A DNA stretch of 64,000 nucleotides from Caprella mutica (lineage: Eukaryota; Arthropoda; Malacostraca; Amphipoda; Caprellidae). Below, one piece after another: positions 11,266-20,744 of the stretch; within the stretch, counting starts at the first letter, position 1; every line of letters starts with the position of its first letter. The DNA lies in contig CANNZV010000420.1 in assembly GCA_947561585.1 (NCBI GenBank), positions 62,001 to 126,000 on the forward strand, in the 5' to 3' direction. The position numbers and the translations under genes are program-made. The notes under the pieces are model-generated. The model saw only the letters and a program-made list of their open reading frames with translations, was not told the origin of the DNA and did not search any database.

Positions 11266-12167
11266 AAAATCCTCCACTTTAATTTGTCTATCTATATCTC
11301 TCATGCATTATACGTAAAGTTTATTTACATTAAAATTAATTACATAAAAATTTTAACATAAATACATACAAAATACCTCTTCGTAGTTCACGTCCCTGAA
11401 TGAAAGAGGGACGTGCACTAGGAATGGGGTATTTATAAATTAATTTATCTCAAATTTAATTAAATTTCATCTGATTAAAATATATCGCACAAATAGATAT
11501 TAATAATTATTGACAGAAAAATTAGTATCTTAACTACGAATACAAATAATACCATACCAAAAAGGAATATTTGAATTTAAAATTCAGCAAATTAAAGAAT
11601 ATAGATTTGGAAAACAAATTGAAATATATATACTCTTGCTTTCTCTTAAAATGGTTATCAATATAAGAAAATTATTAATTTATGATTACCCAATTCTTAG
11701 TTCCCGTGAAATTACGGTCAGATGAAATGTTATTCCACAACGTGCAAAAAAGTCTATGGGAAAATGTAACCACATTTAAAAAAATGTTATTTTTTTAAAT
11801 TTCATTATTATTATTTTTGAGAATGCCAGTTTGATGAAACAGACTATGCAACTGTAGAGTGAAAAAACCTGAACAAAATATAAACAAACACCATGGTCAA
11901 ATAATGAGAGAGAAATAGGGATTTTAATAAAGTTTAAATTTTACGTTTTTTTGTGGGGGGGGGGGGTAAAGTATAAAATAGTGAGACACTCCCTTTAAAG
12001 ACGATATTTTTACATTAAAAAGGAAGAGAAAATAAATGAGGTTAATTCCAAACGTTTGTTAGAATGTTCGATATCTTAGTAATATTACGATACCAGTTTT
12101 GTTCAATTTACTTTAGTAATTAACTGAAGCCTAATTCACCAACTAATATTTCTTGGTAGTCAACTAT
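11266..12167. other. AT-rich intergenic-type DNA; no gene seen
   Basis: Apart from the hairpin at 11371-11434 and a G12 run at 11955-11966, this stretch is AT-rich with stops in all frames. No domain or RNA gene was recognised. Confidence 0.6.
11371..11434. other. 64-nt strong hairpin
   Basis: AAATACC (11371-11377) pairs with GGTATTT (11428-11434). CACGTCCCT (11389-11397) pairs perfectly with AGGGACGTG (11407-11415) around a 9-nt loop, and the internal segments between the two stems are partly complementary. The size resembles a small-RNA precursor or a very short palindromic element. No expression evidence can be drawn from sequence alone. Confidence 0.55.
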
Positions 12168-12253
12168 AACCCAATTGTTTTTTTGATTCCTGGTTACTAC
12201 CTGACTATAGTATCTATGTACCTATTTAGTAATTAACAAACTAATGTTGCTAG

Positions 12254-12424
12254 GGGTTACTATTCACTAGTCCGACGCCCCAATAGTCCGACACTTTAGT
12301 AATTTATTACTGATTTAACATAAATATCGGGGCACGTGCCGCCCCCCGAACCCCCCTGCCAAGTCATTAAACAATTATGAAGTGTGCCGTACAACAAACT
12401 ACAGATACGACAAACTACATTAAA
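12254..12424 (-). mobile_element. Short repeat element, copy A
   Basis: On the minus strand it starts with two tandem TAGTTTGTTGTA-like words around CCGC, has a middle AATGACTTGGC followed by a C/G-rich tract, and ends with GTCGGAC words and TGAATAGTAACC. Related copies lie at 15900-16086 and 17812-18069. Its presence in only one arm of the inverted repeat supports mobility. The superfamily is unknown; it is non-coding. Confidence 0.6.
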
Positions 12425-12835
12425 TGATGAAATACAATGAGGGAATAAATAAATAATAAATATATATAGAACTAAAGTAATATGAAAGAGTGATATTAAA
12501 TTTAAAAAATGAAAGAAATTAAAAATTATCTTAATATTTAGATTAGTTAATAATTGAGTAAACCTATTTAATCATATTTTTTATTTTAATTGAAAAATAA
12601 AAACGAATAATAACATAGATATATAACTGTCGAGTAATTAACTACTCAACTACATTCAAACTGTGTTTCTTCTATATACCTCAATGATCGAAAATAATTT
12701 GAACTTCATTAGGTATAATAATGTTACATAATTTACAGCGCTATCGGTATAATTTGAAATTAAACAGATCATTAATTTCTTCATAATCACGAGTAAACTA
12801 AATCATAAAATATACATTTTATTTTGATAGTCAGT

Positions 12836-13345
12836 CAGTGTTTTAAATCTTGAATATGATAGAGTCAGATAGACAGTGGTTTACTAAACGCAAGTCCACC
12901 CCAAGTGACTGTATGAGAACAAACCTATTTACAAACATTCAAGCTTTGAATGACCAGAAACTAATACAATGAATTACATTAGATGTTAACATGAGTGTAT
13001 AGTATAAATTTGTAAATAAAATAACAGTTTATAAAGAAATAGAAGTACAATGTTAGAAACATTATTTTTTCTCTCTGTAATCATTTACCGCCAAATTATT
13101 TTCCCCAAATCTGTATATCCCTATTTACTATATAGTATTATTATACGTTCATACGCACCGCCCCATCATTTCACCCCTCCCTCCATCTTTATCAGTAGTT
13201 TTTAGCTACCTACCGAAATGTTTAACAAATTGATGAGCCTAGAACTGCAAAGAGGAGCTATAACATGACAACTGATAAATCTCTTTATTGTTATAACCAA
13301 ATTATATTATAATGTTGAACTAACATATAATTATTATTGGATATG
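12836..13345 (+). repeat. Interspersed module, copy I
   Basis: Runs from CAGTGTTTTAAATCTTGAAT through AAGTGACTGTATGAGAACA, TTTCTCTCTGTAATCATTTACC, a pyrimidine-rich segment and ATTATTATTGGATATGATTAT. The same series of landmarks occurs in copies II (14668-15060), III (16810-17310, minus) and IV (19310-19760). Open frames are short. It may be an old non-autonomous element. Confidence 0.6.
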
Positions 13346-13627
13346 ATTATTCTAGAATCTATAATAATCATGCATTTTCACAGCTATGGTCGTAGTTAAA
13401 AAAATATTATTGAAATATATAAAATCAAATTCTGGATAAAAAGATGTATTATTGTGACTGTTATTTGAATGACGATTCGTGATATATTGATTAAATTTTA
13501 TACCTAATGGTAATTTTACATTTAATATGGTTCATACTACCTAGTTTAATTATTCGATTGAGGTATTTGTTATTAAAATTATATAAATATTGATTAGTTA
13601 TGTACAATTTGGATAGCAGACTTATTA

Positions 13628-13760
13628 GGGTAAGTTCCAAGTTATCGAACAGTTTCATTTTCGAGCACGTAAAAATATTTTATAATTATTATTCTATACT
13701 CATATTAACCTTTTTTACTTGTTCGTAAAACTGGAACCGTTCGATAACTCGGAACTTACA
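13628..13760. mobile_element. Palindromic MITE-like element, copy a
   Basis: Starts GTAAGTTCCAAGTTATCGAA and ends GTTCGATAACTCGGAACTTAC, giving terminal inverted repeats of about 26 bp with two or three mismatches around an AT-rich core of roughly 80 bp. Non-coding. It lies within the left arm of the large inverted repeat; its partner is copy b. Confidence 0.7.
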
Positions 13761-14010
13761 CTATAGATAAGCATGATTTACTTGGTTGTTTTAGTAACTT
13801 GGTACCTAGCAACATACAGTCTTTTAGTTAAAACTGATAGGAAACGTAACAATGTTCGGATACCCATAGTTCTCGGAAAGTGAATTTTCTATAACATAAC
13901 TAGGTAGTTAGTAGTAAACTAGGAAATGCTTTATGTTTTCGGTTTTATTACTATAAATAATGTAATTATTTTGTTGAAGATTTCATTACTATGATAATAG
14001 TGAAATATTG

Positions 14011-14030
14011 TTGTAACTTATAAGTTACAA
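14011..14030. repeat. Perfect 20-bp palindrome
   Basis: TTGTAACTTATAAGTTACAA equals its own reverse complement. A further half copy (TTGTAACTTATAA) follows at 14045-14057. Confidence 0.85.
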
Positions 14031-14667
14031 AGATCTTATCTTCTTTGTAACTTATAAATTAAATTAAATAATACTAGGTACGTAGTACATATCATAGGAT
14101 ATTTTAAAGATTATACTTATTCATTAGTTCTCTCTTACTCTCAAGTAAAAGAGAGAGAAAATATTTGTGATTAAGCAACAAGTGCTTTACTTCACTTACT
14201 CTATTTGGTGCCTGGAGTGACATAATATAAGGGGGGGGGGGGTCGTAAGGGAGGGGGCTAAGGGGGACAGGGGAGAGTAACGCTATGGTTAGTAGTGGCG
14301 GGATGTGTGCTATCCTCCAATAAACTCATTGATAAAATACTTATTTCTTTCCTAATAATAATTACCTTGTTTGCAATATATCATGTACATTTAAGTTTAC
14401 TTCACAACACTGAATCAGTCACAGTTAACACGTACTGCAAATAATGATCATCATACTGTTTTTACAGGATGGCATATTTCTCTATACCTGTAAATGATAT
14501 AAATCATTCACTGCAATATAATTATTAATTTATGTATAGTTTATATATTTGTCACTAGGCCCTATAAATAAACAAACAAATAATTTAATCATTTACCCTT
14601 CAGTCTATTGGTGATACCTAAGTAAGTAGTGTCTCAGATGATTGACAGATGATTGACAGCTGTACAA

Positions 14668-15060
14668 CCAGTGACATAAGTCAGGCAGCCAGTGGAAGTG
14701 ACTGTATTTTCGCGCGCTTAACAAAATTAATACAGTCCACCACTTCACATGAATGACCAATGATTGAAACACTGAAATTAAATCATATGTGAAAACAAAT
14801 GTATTTGTATATGTTGTATATAAAATATCAGCTTATAATTTAGCATACATTAACTTAAAAGATAATTACTTTCTGTATGATTAACCACTCGTTCTTTCCC
14901 CACCCCCCCCCACCCCCCCCGATAATAAGTTACACCAGTCCTCTCCTCGCCCTGTACCCCCCCCCCCCTAACCTTCCTGAGTAAGCAATGGAGCTGTAAA
15001 GAAAACCTTCTTATGTAAAAAAACGTTACTGAATTTTTGAAACCTTTTTTTACTCACAGT
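14668..15060 (+). repeat. Interspersed module, copy II
   Basis: Contains GTGGAAGTGACTGTATTTTC, a C-rich segment (C8 and C12 runs) and GTTACTGAATTTTTGAAACC. It shares the last with copy IV and the first with copies I and IV. Confidence 0.5.
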
Positions 15061-15574
15061 TATTGATCTTGTAATGTATCATAAAATGAATTATTTTATT
15101 ACTAGGTTCTGATTTTAACTTATCTTATCACCTTCGCAGATTGCAGAAGGTTACACTTTAGGCAGTATTTATTTATTTGTAATCATGCTAGGTTCTCCCA
15201 TAACTCAAAAAGGTTTCAATCAAATTGCCTGAAATTTTTATAGGTGTTTGTCATTATCCAGGAACCAGTTGGTTAGATTTTACAGATTGTTACAATAATT
15301 AGTAACATTATTTTATTATCATAGTATTCTTTAGTGACACATTTTAGTTAGGCTATATATTTATTGTTATTTGAACATATTATTGATTAGGTAGGTGGGA
15401 AAAATAACTTTCATCGTAAAATAAACACTAAATTAACTATCATTGATGACTGACTGTAGGTACTGTCGTACTGGTAGTAGGTAGGTACTACACCTTTTTA
15501 ACTTAAATTTAAAACATTTTTATATTAATTTAAAAGAAGTCAAGTTATATTTAAAAACTTAGAAAAAAAAGTAA

Positions 15575-15769
15575 TTCGAGTTATATATAAAATGGTTCAA
15601 CTTAAAGCTACTCCGTGAATGCAATCACTATCCAAGGAATGTGACGAAGAAGGTCACAATCATCGATGGCTGCACTCACGTATGGAAGAGGAAAATGAAG
15701 AGGTGTTACAGTTTTCTGTGTTATTTCTCGTTTTACTTTTTCATTAAAATAAAAATATTTTTTAAATAG
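15575..15769 (+). pseudogene. Coding-like patch, unrecognised (possible exon or gene fragment)
   Basis: A stretch with higher GC than its surroundings (about 15600-15715). The frame from 15575 is open for 64 codons after an in-frame stop and ends at TAG 15767-15769. It lacks an initial ATG and includes LLRECNHYPRNVTKKVTIID followed by GCTHVWKRK. A second overlapping frame runs from ATG 15619 to TAA 15745-15747 (42 codons), beginning MQSLSKECDEEGHNHRWLHS. AG before 15608 and GT at 15703 could act as splice sites, giving an exon-like unit of about 95 bp. I recognise no family. It could be a captured host exon, a decayed transposase fragment, or chance. Only the composition shift and two long frames support it. 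Confidence 0.25.
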
Positions 15770-15899
15770 ATAAGCTCCATTAATAAATAATCCTAATAAT
15801 AATTTTTTTCTTTCATTTTGAGAATTTTATATTCCTTTCTTAGTTTACTTTATTTCTAATATATTTGTATGATGCAATCATTCTTTGTATTTCATCATA

Positions 15900-16086
15900 T
15901 AATGTTGTTTGTTGTATCCGCTAGTTTGTTGTACTACACACTTCATGATTATTTAATGACCTGTCACGCCCCTACATATACATATATTTGATGTTAAGCA
16001 GTAATAAACTGCAAAAGGGTCGGACTGATATTGGACTAGAGGGGCGTCAAACTAATGGTGTTGTCGAGCCAATGAATAGTAACCCT
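15900..16086 (+). mobile_element. Short repeat element, copy B
   Basis: Starts GTTTGTTGTATCCGCTAG and TTTGTTGTAC, has ATTATTTAATGACCTG, then GGGTCGGACTGATATTGGAC, and ends AATGAATAGTAACCC. It has the same organisation as copies A and C, without their long homopolymer. Confidence 0.6.
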
Positions 16087-16289
16087 ATGAGTTTAACTAA
16101 GACCTCGTAGTTGAAGAGTTTAACCCAAGCACTGTCCTCTTAAACTGCAAGTAGTTTGAAAAAATGGTTAACATGTAAAAATTTAAAAAATCCTTAATCC
16201 AAATTACAACAGTTCGGGGCCTAAGGGACGCCACCCCCTTCTTTCCCATTCACCAAAGACAGCTAACGGATAGAGCCCTTGGGTGCTAA

Positions 16290-17636
16290 GTTTTAAAATC
16301 ACGGTATGTTGCTAGGTACCGAGTTTATTTATGGAAAACAATCAAATAATTCATACCTATCTATAGGGTAAGTTCTGAGTTATCGGACTGTTCCAGATTT
16401 ACGAATGAGTAAAAAAGGTTAAAATGAGAGTTAAATTAATAATTATAATATATTCGCTTACTTGCTCAAAAATATGGAACCGTTCGATAATCGGAACTTA
16501 TCCTAATTAGTCAGGTACCTAAAGTGTAAATAACTAATCAATATTCTTAAATTCAAATATTTATTTAAATTTACATCTCAATTGAATAACTGAACTATAA
16601 TAAACAATGAATTCAATCAATCATACCTAAAAATGCTATCATTATCACTCAATATATTACAAATCTTCATTCAAATAACGGTCACAATAATACATCTTTT
16701 TATCCATACTATGTGATAAGCCTACCTAATTGGATTTTAATATTATATTAATGTTTCTTTTAGAAACACAAAAGTGATCAAACTGTATGATTCTTATAGA
16801 TAATCAAAATTCATATCCTATAATAATTTTATATGTCAGTTCAATATTATAATATAATTTAAGTATAATAATATACATTCCTATTATTTGACAATGCTTA
16901 GTTTTCTGCAGTTCAAGGTTCATAAATAATTTTTTAAACATACGGTAGGTAGCTACTGATAGGGGAGGGGGGGGGGGGGGTGTGAGATGAATGAAGGGTG
17001 GGGGATCTGTACGTAAACACTGATATACAGTTTGGGGAAAATAATTTGGCAATAAATGATAACAGAGAGAAAAATAACCTATTTAACTGTGTACTTCTAT
17101 TCCTCTATACACTTATATTTTTTTACAACTAAATACAATACATTTGTGTTAATATATAGTTAAATTTCAGCGTATTAGTCACTGGTCATTCTTCATATCC
17201 GTGAATGTATGTGTATATATGTTTGTTCTCAGAAGATCACTCACACTAGTGGATTTACAAGTTTATTTCTCAATCACTGTCTATTGTATTCAAGATTTAA
17301 AACACTGATCGATTGACTGTCAAAGAAAATGTTGACTTTATGACTTAGTATACTAGCTCGTGATTATAAGGAATAAATATCTTTTTAAATTTCATATTAT
17401 ACCGATAACGCTATAAATAGTGTAAAAATATTGAACTTCAAATTATTTTCGGTCATAGAAGTTTATTGAAAGATACAAATGCAGTTGAGTAGTTAGTTAC
17501 TCGTTAGGTACATAGAAACACTATTTTGGATAGTAGAAATTACCTTGCTACATTAGTTAGTTAATTACTAAATATGTACATAGATACTATAATCAGGTAT
17601 AAGTAAGTTAGGGACCTACATACACCAATTGGGATA
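16290..17636 (-). repeat. Right arm of large diverged inverted repeat
   Basis: Reverse-complement counterpart of 12168-13830; the two arms are separated by about 2.46 kb. Where the left arm has the element copy at 12254, this arm reads continuously through the equivalent point (ACTAATGTAGCAAGG on the minus strand), so it is a natural empty site. It includes a G14 run at 16967-16980 where the left arm has a short pyrimidine-rich stretch. Confidence 0.8.
16368..16502. mobile_element. Palindromic MITE-like element, copy b
   Basis: Starts GTAAGTTCTGAGTTATCGGA and ends CCGTTCGATAATCGGAACTTA. It sits at the position equivalent to copy a in the opposite arm, with matching flanks (CTATAG beside one end). 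It was therefore present before the large inverted duplication and is not an independent insertion. Confidence 0.7.
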
Positions 17637-17671
17637 TTATTAGGTACCTAGATCATATAGTTTGGGGTACG

Positions 17672-17745
17672 GTCAAGAGCCCCCCGGTCATGAGCCCTCC
17701 TAGGTCATAAGCCCCCTCCCCCCCGGTCACGAGCACCCTCTCCCT
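17672..17745. repeat. GC-rich short tandem repeat
   Basis: Four diverged repeats of GGTCAYGAGCCC-type units (GGTCAAGAGCC, GGTCATGAGCC, GGTCATAAGCC, GGTCACGAGCA) separated by C-rich spacers. The GC content contrasts strongly with the neighbouring DNA. Confidence 0.7.
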
Positions 17746-17811
17746 GTTTTTTTAATCCTTATTTATCTAGTTAAACAAATGAAGAACTACTTAGATAGAA
17801 ATAACTGAGAG

Positions 17812-18069
17812 TTGCTAATGTAGTTTGTTGTATCCGCTAGTTTGTTGTACTGCACACTAAATGATTATTTAATGACCTGGCAGGGGTATTGGGGGGGGGG
17901 GGGGGTTGTGGCACGCCCCCCTATGTACATATATTTGTTGTTAAATCAGATAGAATCTGTAAAAGTGTCGGACTAATGTCGCGTCGGACTAAGTAGTAGT
18001 CGGACTAATGAGGCGTCGAACTAATGAGGCGTCGAACTAATGGTGCGTCGGACTAATGAATAGTAACCC
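17812..18069 (+). mobile_element. Short repeat element, copy C
   Basis: Starts AATGTAGTTTGTTGTATCC, has ATTATTTAATGACCTGG, a G15 run (17891-17905), and ends GACTAATGAATAGTAACCC. It is longer than the other copies because of the homopolymer and an internal 16-bp tandem repeat at 17967-18062. Confidence 0.6.
17967..18062. repeat. 16-bp tandem repeat (6 copies)
   Basis: Units of GTCGGACTAATGAGGC with small changes start at 17967, 17983, 17999, 18015, 18031 and 18047. The motif is present only two or three times in copies A and B of the same element, so it expanded within copy C. Confidence 0.85.
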
Positions 18070-18396
18070 AGACTAGATTAGTACTTATTTATTATCAACT
18101 TCAAACTTCCTGACCGTATTATTTCGTAAATAGTAATTGCAAATATTCTTTAATCTATTGGTTCCTAAGTTTACATAATATAAATATAAATATAATATAA
18201 ATAATTTCCATCAGTACAAAAAATCTTCAATTCAAATATTTAAACCAATAGGAAGGTATTCTTCGTCAATTAGTTATTAAGAGATATTATAATATTCAAA
18301 CATTGGTCTAGGTAGCTAACTGAATTAAGTATTTTGTATTGCGTTGCGCTATCAGTGCTCAGCTGTAAAATATTTAATAAATTGACATAGGTAGTG

Positions 18397-18574
18397 GGTT
18401 AAGTTACTAATTATCGGTCAGTTCCACATTTTCGGTCATATATATAATTGGTATCCTGATAATTATCACTAATACCTATTAAAATAAAGAGTATATAATA
18501 TATTTTATTGGAATGTATATTTTTTCTCTTTTGTCTGAAAATGTGGAACTGTCCAATATTTCGTAACTTACCCC
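18397..18574. mobile_element. Palindromic MITE-like element, copy c
   Basis: Starts GGTTAAGTTACTAATTATCG and ends CCAATATTTCGTAACTTAC. Its arms of about 35 bp extend to CAGTTCCACATTTTC and GAAAATGTGGAACTG. It is diverged from copies a and b but has the same design, and lies outside the large inverted repeat. Confidence 0.6.
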
Positions 18575-20349
18575 AGATAACCATGAATTCGTAGACATAT
18601 TTGATAATGATGTATGGTACAGTATATATATCAGAATAAGTTTTATAAACTCCCTTTTTTTTATGAAAGATTCATTCATGTAGGTAGTACCTATTCAAAT
18701 TTGAATGTATTTTGAAGCTTATGAAATTGACGTGAAAAAGTGGCACTAACTAACATAGCTACATACAAGTTAAATGTATCGTTAAAATGAGAGTAGTGGA
18801 GTAATGGAATGATGAATATATTAAGGTACGTAATACATTTAATAATGAGGATACAAGTACTATTGAAGAAATATAATTTAATTTTTCAGTGTATAGCTTA
18901 TGTGTGATCAAGGTTTAAAGATAAATAATTATTATTGCCTTGTCAAGAAAAAGTTAGTTTTTATTGCAAAAATTGAATACCATCTGACAAACTGTTACCT
19001 AGGTAATACTAATATTACTAAACCTCAAAAATTATATCGTACACGCAAAATTGAAAGAAATACAATTTCTTACATATGTACCTAGCTAACTATGAAGCTT
19101 ATTACTTTACCTGAACCTAATAATAGAATAAAAAAACATTGCACATCAACCTAGCTCATTCAAAAATGTAAAGATTATAAACTTCCATAGTTGAAAATAA
19201 TTTAGAACTTAAATATATTTTCTAATTAAAACCTAATATTTAACCATAGCTGGATGCAACACTAATAATTATAATACCTAATATTTTAATCATGAGTATA
19301 ACGTGCGATAAAATCGTCAGTGAAAGTGACTGTACAAGAACATTCGTACGTACATGTGCTCACGCCTTCAACTGAATCAAAACTAGACACGAAATTATTG
19401 CATTTGTTATATACTATTTTGTTATAAATAAATTAAATAAATTAGCAGTTAACAAAGAAATATTAGTACATACTTTGATTATAGATTTGTTTTCTCAGTG
19501 TACCTATCATTCACTACCTTTTTCCTTGTATATTGTCAACCCCTTTCCCTACCTTATATTTGTCTTTTGAGCGTATTTATATTATTAATAAATAATAAAT
19601 ACCCACTATTATTCGATACGAAAATAGCATTATAATATTGCAGTATTTTTATTTATTATTGGATATTTATCATTCTAACATTACCATTTATTTTTAATCA
19701 CTTTTTCTTTGCATTACATTACTGAAATTTTGAAACCTAGTTTTCTCAGATACCTAGGTTTAGAATAATCAATATTTCAATGCATCAAAAGATGACTAGT
19801 GTCATTGTCACTATGCACTAAACATATTTTAATTACTTAAACTGATTCATAATATTTATATTATTTTTATCTTACCTAATTCATTTCGAAATTATCAGTA
19901 AATGCAACACGTTATTATTACCATATCAATGATTAGGTAGATTGAAGATATATATACCTACTGAAAAGTAATCGATAAATTATTGGTTGCTAAATTAGTA
20001 TCTATAAATAGTTGAATACATCCAGAACCTATAAGTTTCAGTAAATATATCAAAATAGTATTATTGCTGCACTAACAGTAGGTAGTAAACTATTGAATAT
20101 TACGATGATATTTTATTAAAAATAATTATAGTTTGATATATATATAAATGAGAAATAATAGTGTTTGTATTTTGTTATTCATGAATGAGTAACAAAAGGT
20201 AGTAATTGTTTTGTGTTCGTGCTTTTAAATTACTTCATGATAAGCAATTAGGTATTAGGTACCAGCTTATAATGTTAATTGAATTATTGCTAATGCTCAT
20301 TACGTAACTAATGACTGTAATTTTTTTTAATATATGTACGATTGCAGAA
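18575..20349. other. AT-rich non-coding DNA; module copy IV only
   Basis: Open frames of about 60 codons near 18479-18679 (minus) and 18900-19085 (plus) have A/T-driven composition, no recognisable motif and no supporting context. No RNA gene was seen. Confidence 0.55.
19310..19760 (+). repeat. Interspersed module, copy IV
   Basis: Contains GTGAAAGTGACTGTACAAGA, TTTTCTCAGTGTACCTATCA, ATTATTGGATATTTATCATT and ATTACTGAAATTTTGAAACC. It links the landmarks of copy I with those of copy II. Confidence 0.5.
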
Positions 20350-20730
20350 TAGTTGGGTATCCATTTACATAACCAACTTCACCTCCTAATCGATAGATAG
20401 ATGGAAACCCTCCCCCCCCCCCCCGCCTGCCCAGGAGACTGTAGATTATTGAGAGGACAAGTTGGGTAACTATACACACAACTTTACCTAAATATCATTG
20501 ACTGAATCAGTGAGAGGTGAAGTTGTGGAACGACACACACTACTTCACCGCAATAGAATACTGCTTTAATGTGAGCGGTGTAGTTGAGTGAGAACACACA
20601 TAGGTACACTGTTTGAGATATTTCCTATTAGTTTAGAAGTACAGTTGGGTAAGAATGCACCTAACTTTACCGTAGAGGAAAAGCTTCATTTCGTGGAGAG
20701 CGACACTTCGTAGTTACCCAACTTTACCTC
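20350..20730. repeat. Right subterminal motif cluster
   Basis: Motifs related to the left cluster: GTTGGGTATCC near 20353 with CAACTTCACCTCC near 20374; GACAAGTTGGGTAAC near 20456 with CAACTTTACCT near 20480; GAGAGGTGAAGTTGTGG near 20512 with ACTACTTCACCGC near 20540; GAGCGGTGTAGTTGAG near 20573; ACAGTTGGGTAAG near 20641 with TAACTTTACCG near 20662; then the terminal repeat. Spacing is roughly 60-100 bp. Each pair forms a small inverted repeat, as on the left side. Confidence 0.6.
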
Positions 20731-20744
20731 TCTACCCTCCAATT
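20709..20744 (-). repeat. Right terminal inverted repeat (36 bp)
   Basis: On the minus strand it reads AATTGGAGGGTAGAGAGG and then AAAGTTGGGTAACTACG. It pairs with 8645-8680 at 34/36 over a separation of 12 kb, far beyond chance for this composition. Homology stops at AATT on both sides. Confidence 0.8.

Larger units (their letters stand above)
12168..13830 (+). repeat. Left arm of large diverged inverted repeat
   Basis: Pairs in inverted orientation with 16290-17636. Matching landmarks, left against the reverse complement of right: CTATAGTATCTATGTACCT with ATTATAGTATCTATGTACAT; CGAAAATAATTTGAA with the same; AGTGTTTTAAATCTTGAATA with the same; TTTTCTCTCTGTAATCATTT with TTTTCTCTCTGTTATCATTT; AGCTACCTACCG with the same; TTGGTACCTAGCAACATAC with TCGGTACCTAGCAACATAC. 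Identity is uneven, with many indels, so the duplication is old. This arm carries an extra segment of about 360 bp (12254-12615) absent from the other arm. Confidence 0.8.
13831..15574. other. Left part of the spacer between inverted-repeat arms; no gene seen
   Basis: AT-rich non-coding DNA with G12 at 14231-14242, C12 at 14957-14968, a 20-bp perfect palindrome at 14011-14030, an AGAGAGAA/TTCTCTCT hairpin near 14120-14160, a direct repeat AGATGATTGACAG near 14637-14658, and module copy II. Confidence 0.6.
17637..18396. other. Region with GC-rich repeats then AT-rich DNA; no gene seen
   Basis: Holds the short tandem repeats and element copy C listed separately. 18070-18396 is AT-rich with no recognised feature. 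Confidence 0.55.
8645..20744. mobile_element. Putative 12.1-kb non-autonomous TIR element or composite nest
   Basis: It is bounded by inverted repeats at 8645-8680 and 20709-20744 (34 of 36 bases match), both followed inwards by related subterminal motifs. The interior is almost entirely non-coding, with minisatellites, nested inverted repeats and short MITE-like elements. No transposase, integrase, polymerase or reverse-transcriptase motif is visible in any frame. A perfect target-site duplication is not evident. AAGGTG directly follows the right terminus and lies 6 bp outside the left terminus, so it is at best an imperfect match. Alternatives are a large foldback array built by several independent insertions, or a segmental inversion-duplication. 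The terminal sequence does not match a superfamily I can name. Confidence 0.5.

Noticed and set aside
11355..11440. tRNA gene
   Set aside because: The hairpin lacks a cloverleaf, a B-box-like GGTTCGAATCC and an anticodon arm.
16804..17052. 82-codon minus-strand frame
   Set aside because: It passes through the G14 homopolymer (a proline run) inside a non-coding repeat arm, and the other arm does not keep the frame.
18479..19085. Two frames of about 60 codons (minus 18479-18679, plus 18900-19085)
   Set aside because: Expected by chance in AT-rich DNA; the first overlaps a MITE-like element.
8645..20744. Polinton/Maverick or endogenous virus
   Set aside because: Size and terminal repeats might suggest it, but no polymerase, integrase, capsid or protease reading frame exists in the interior.
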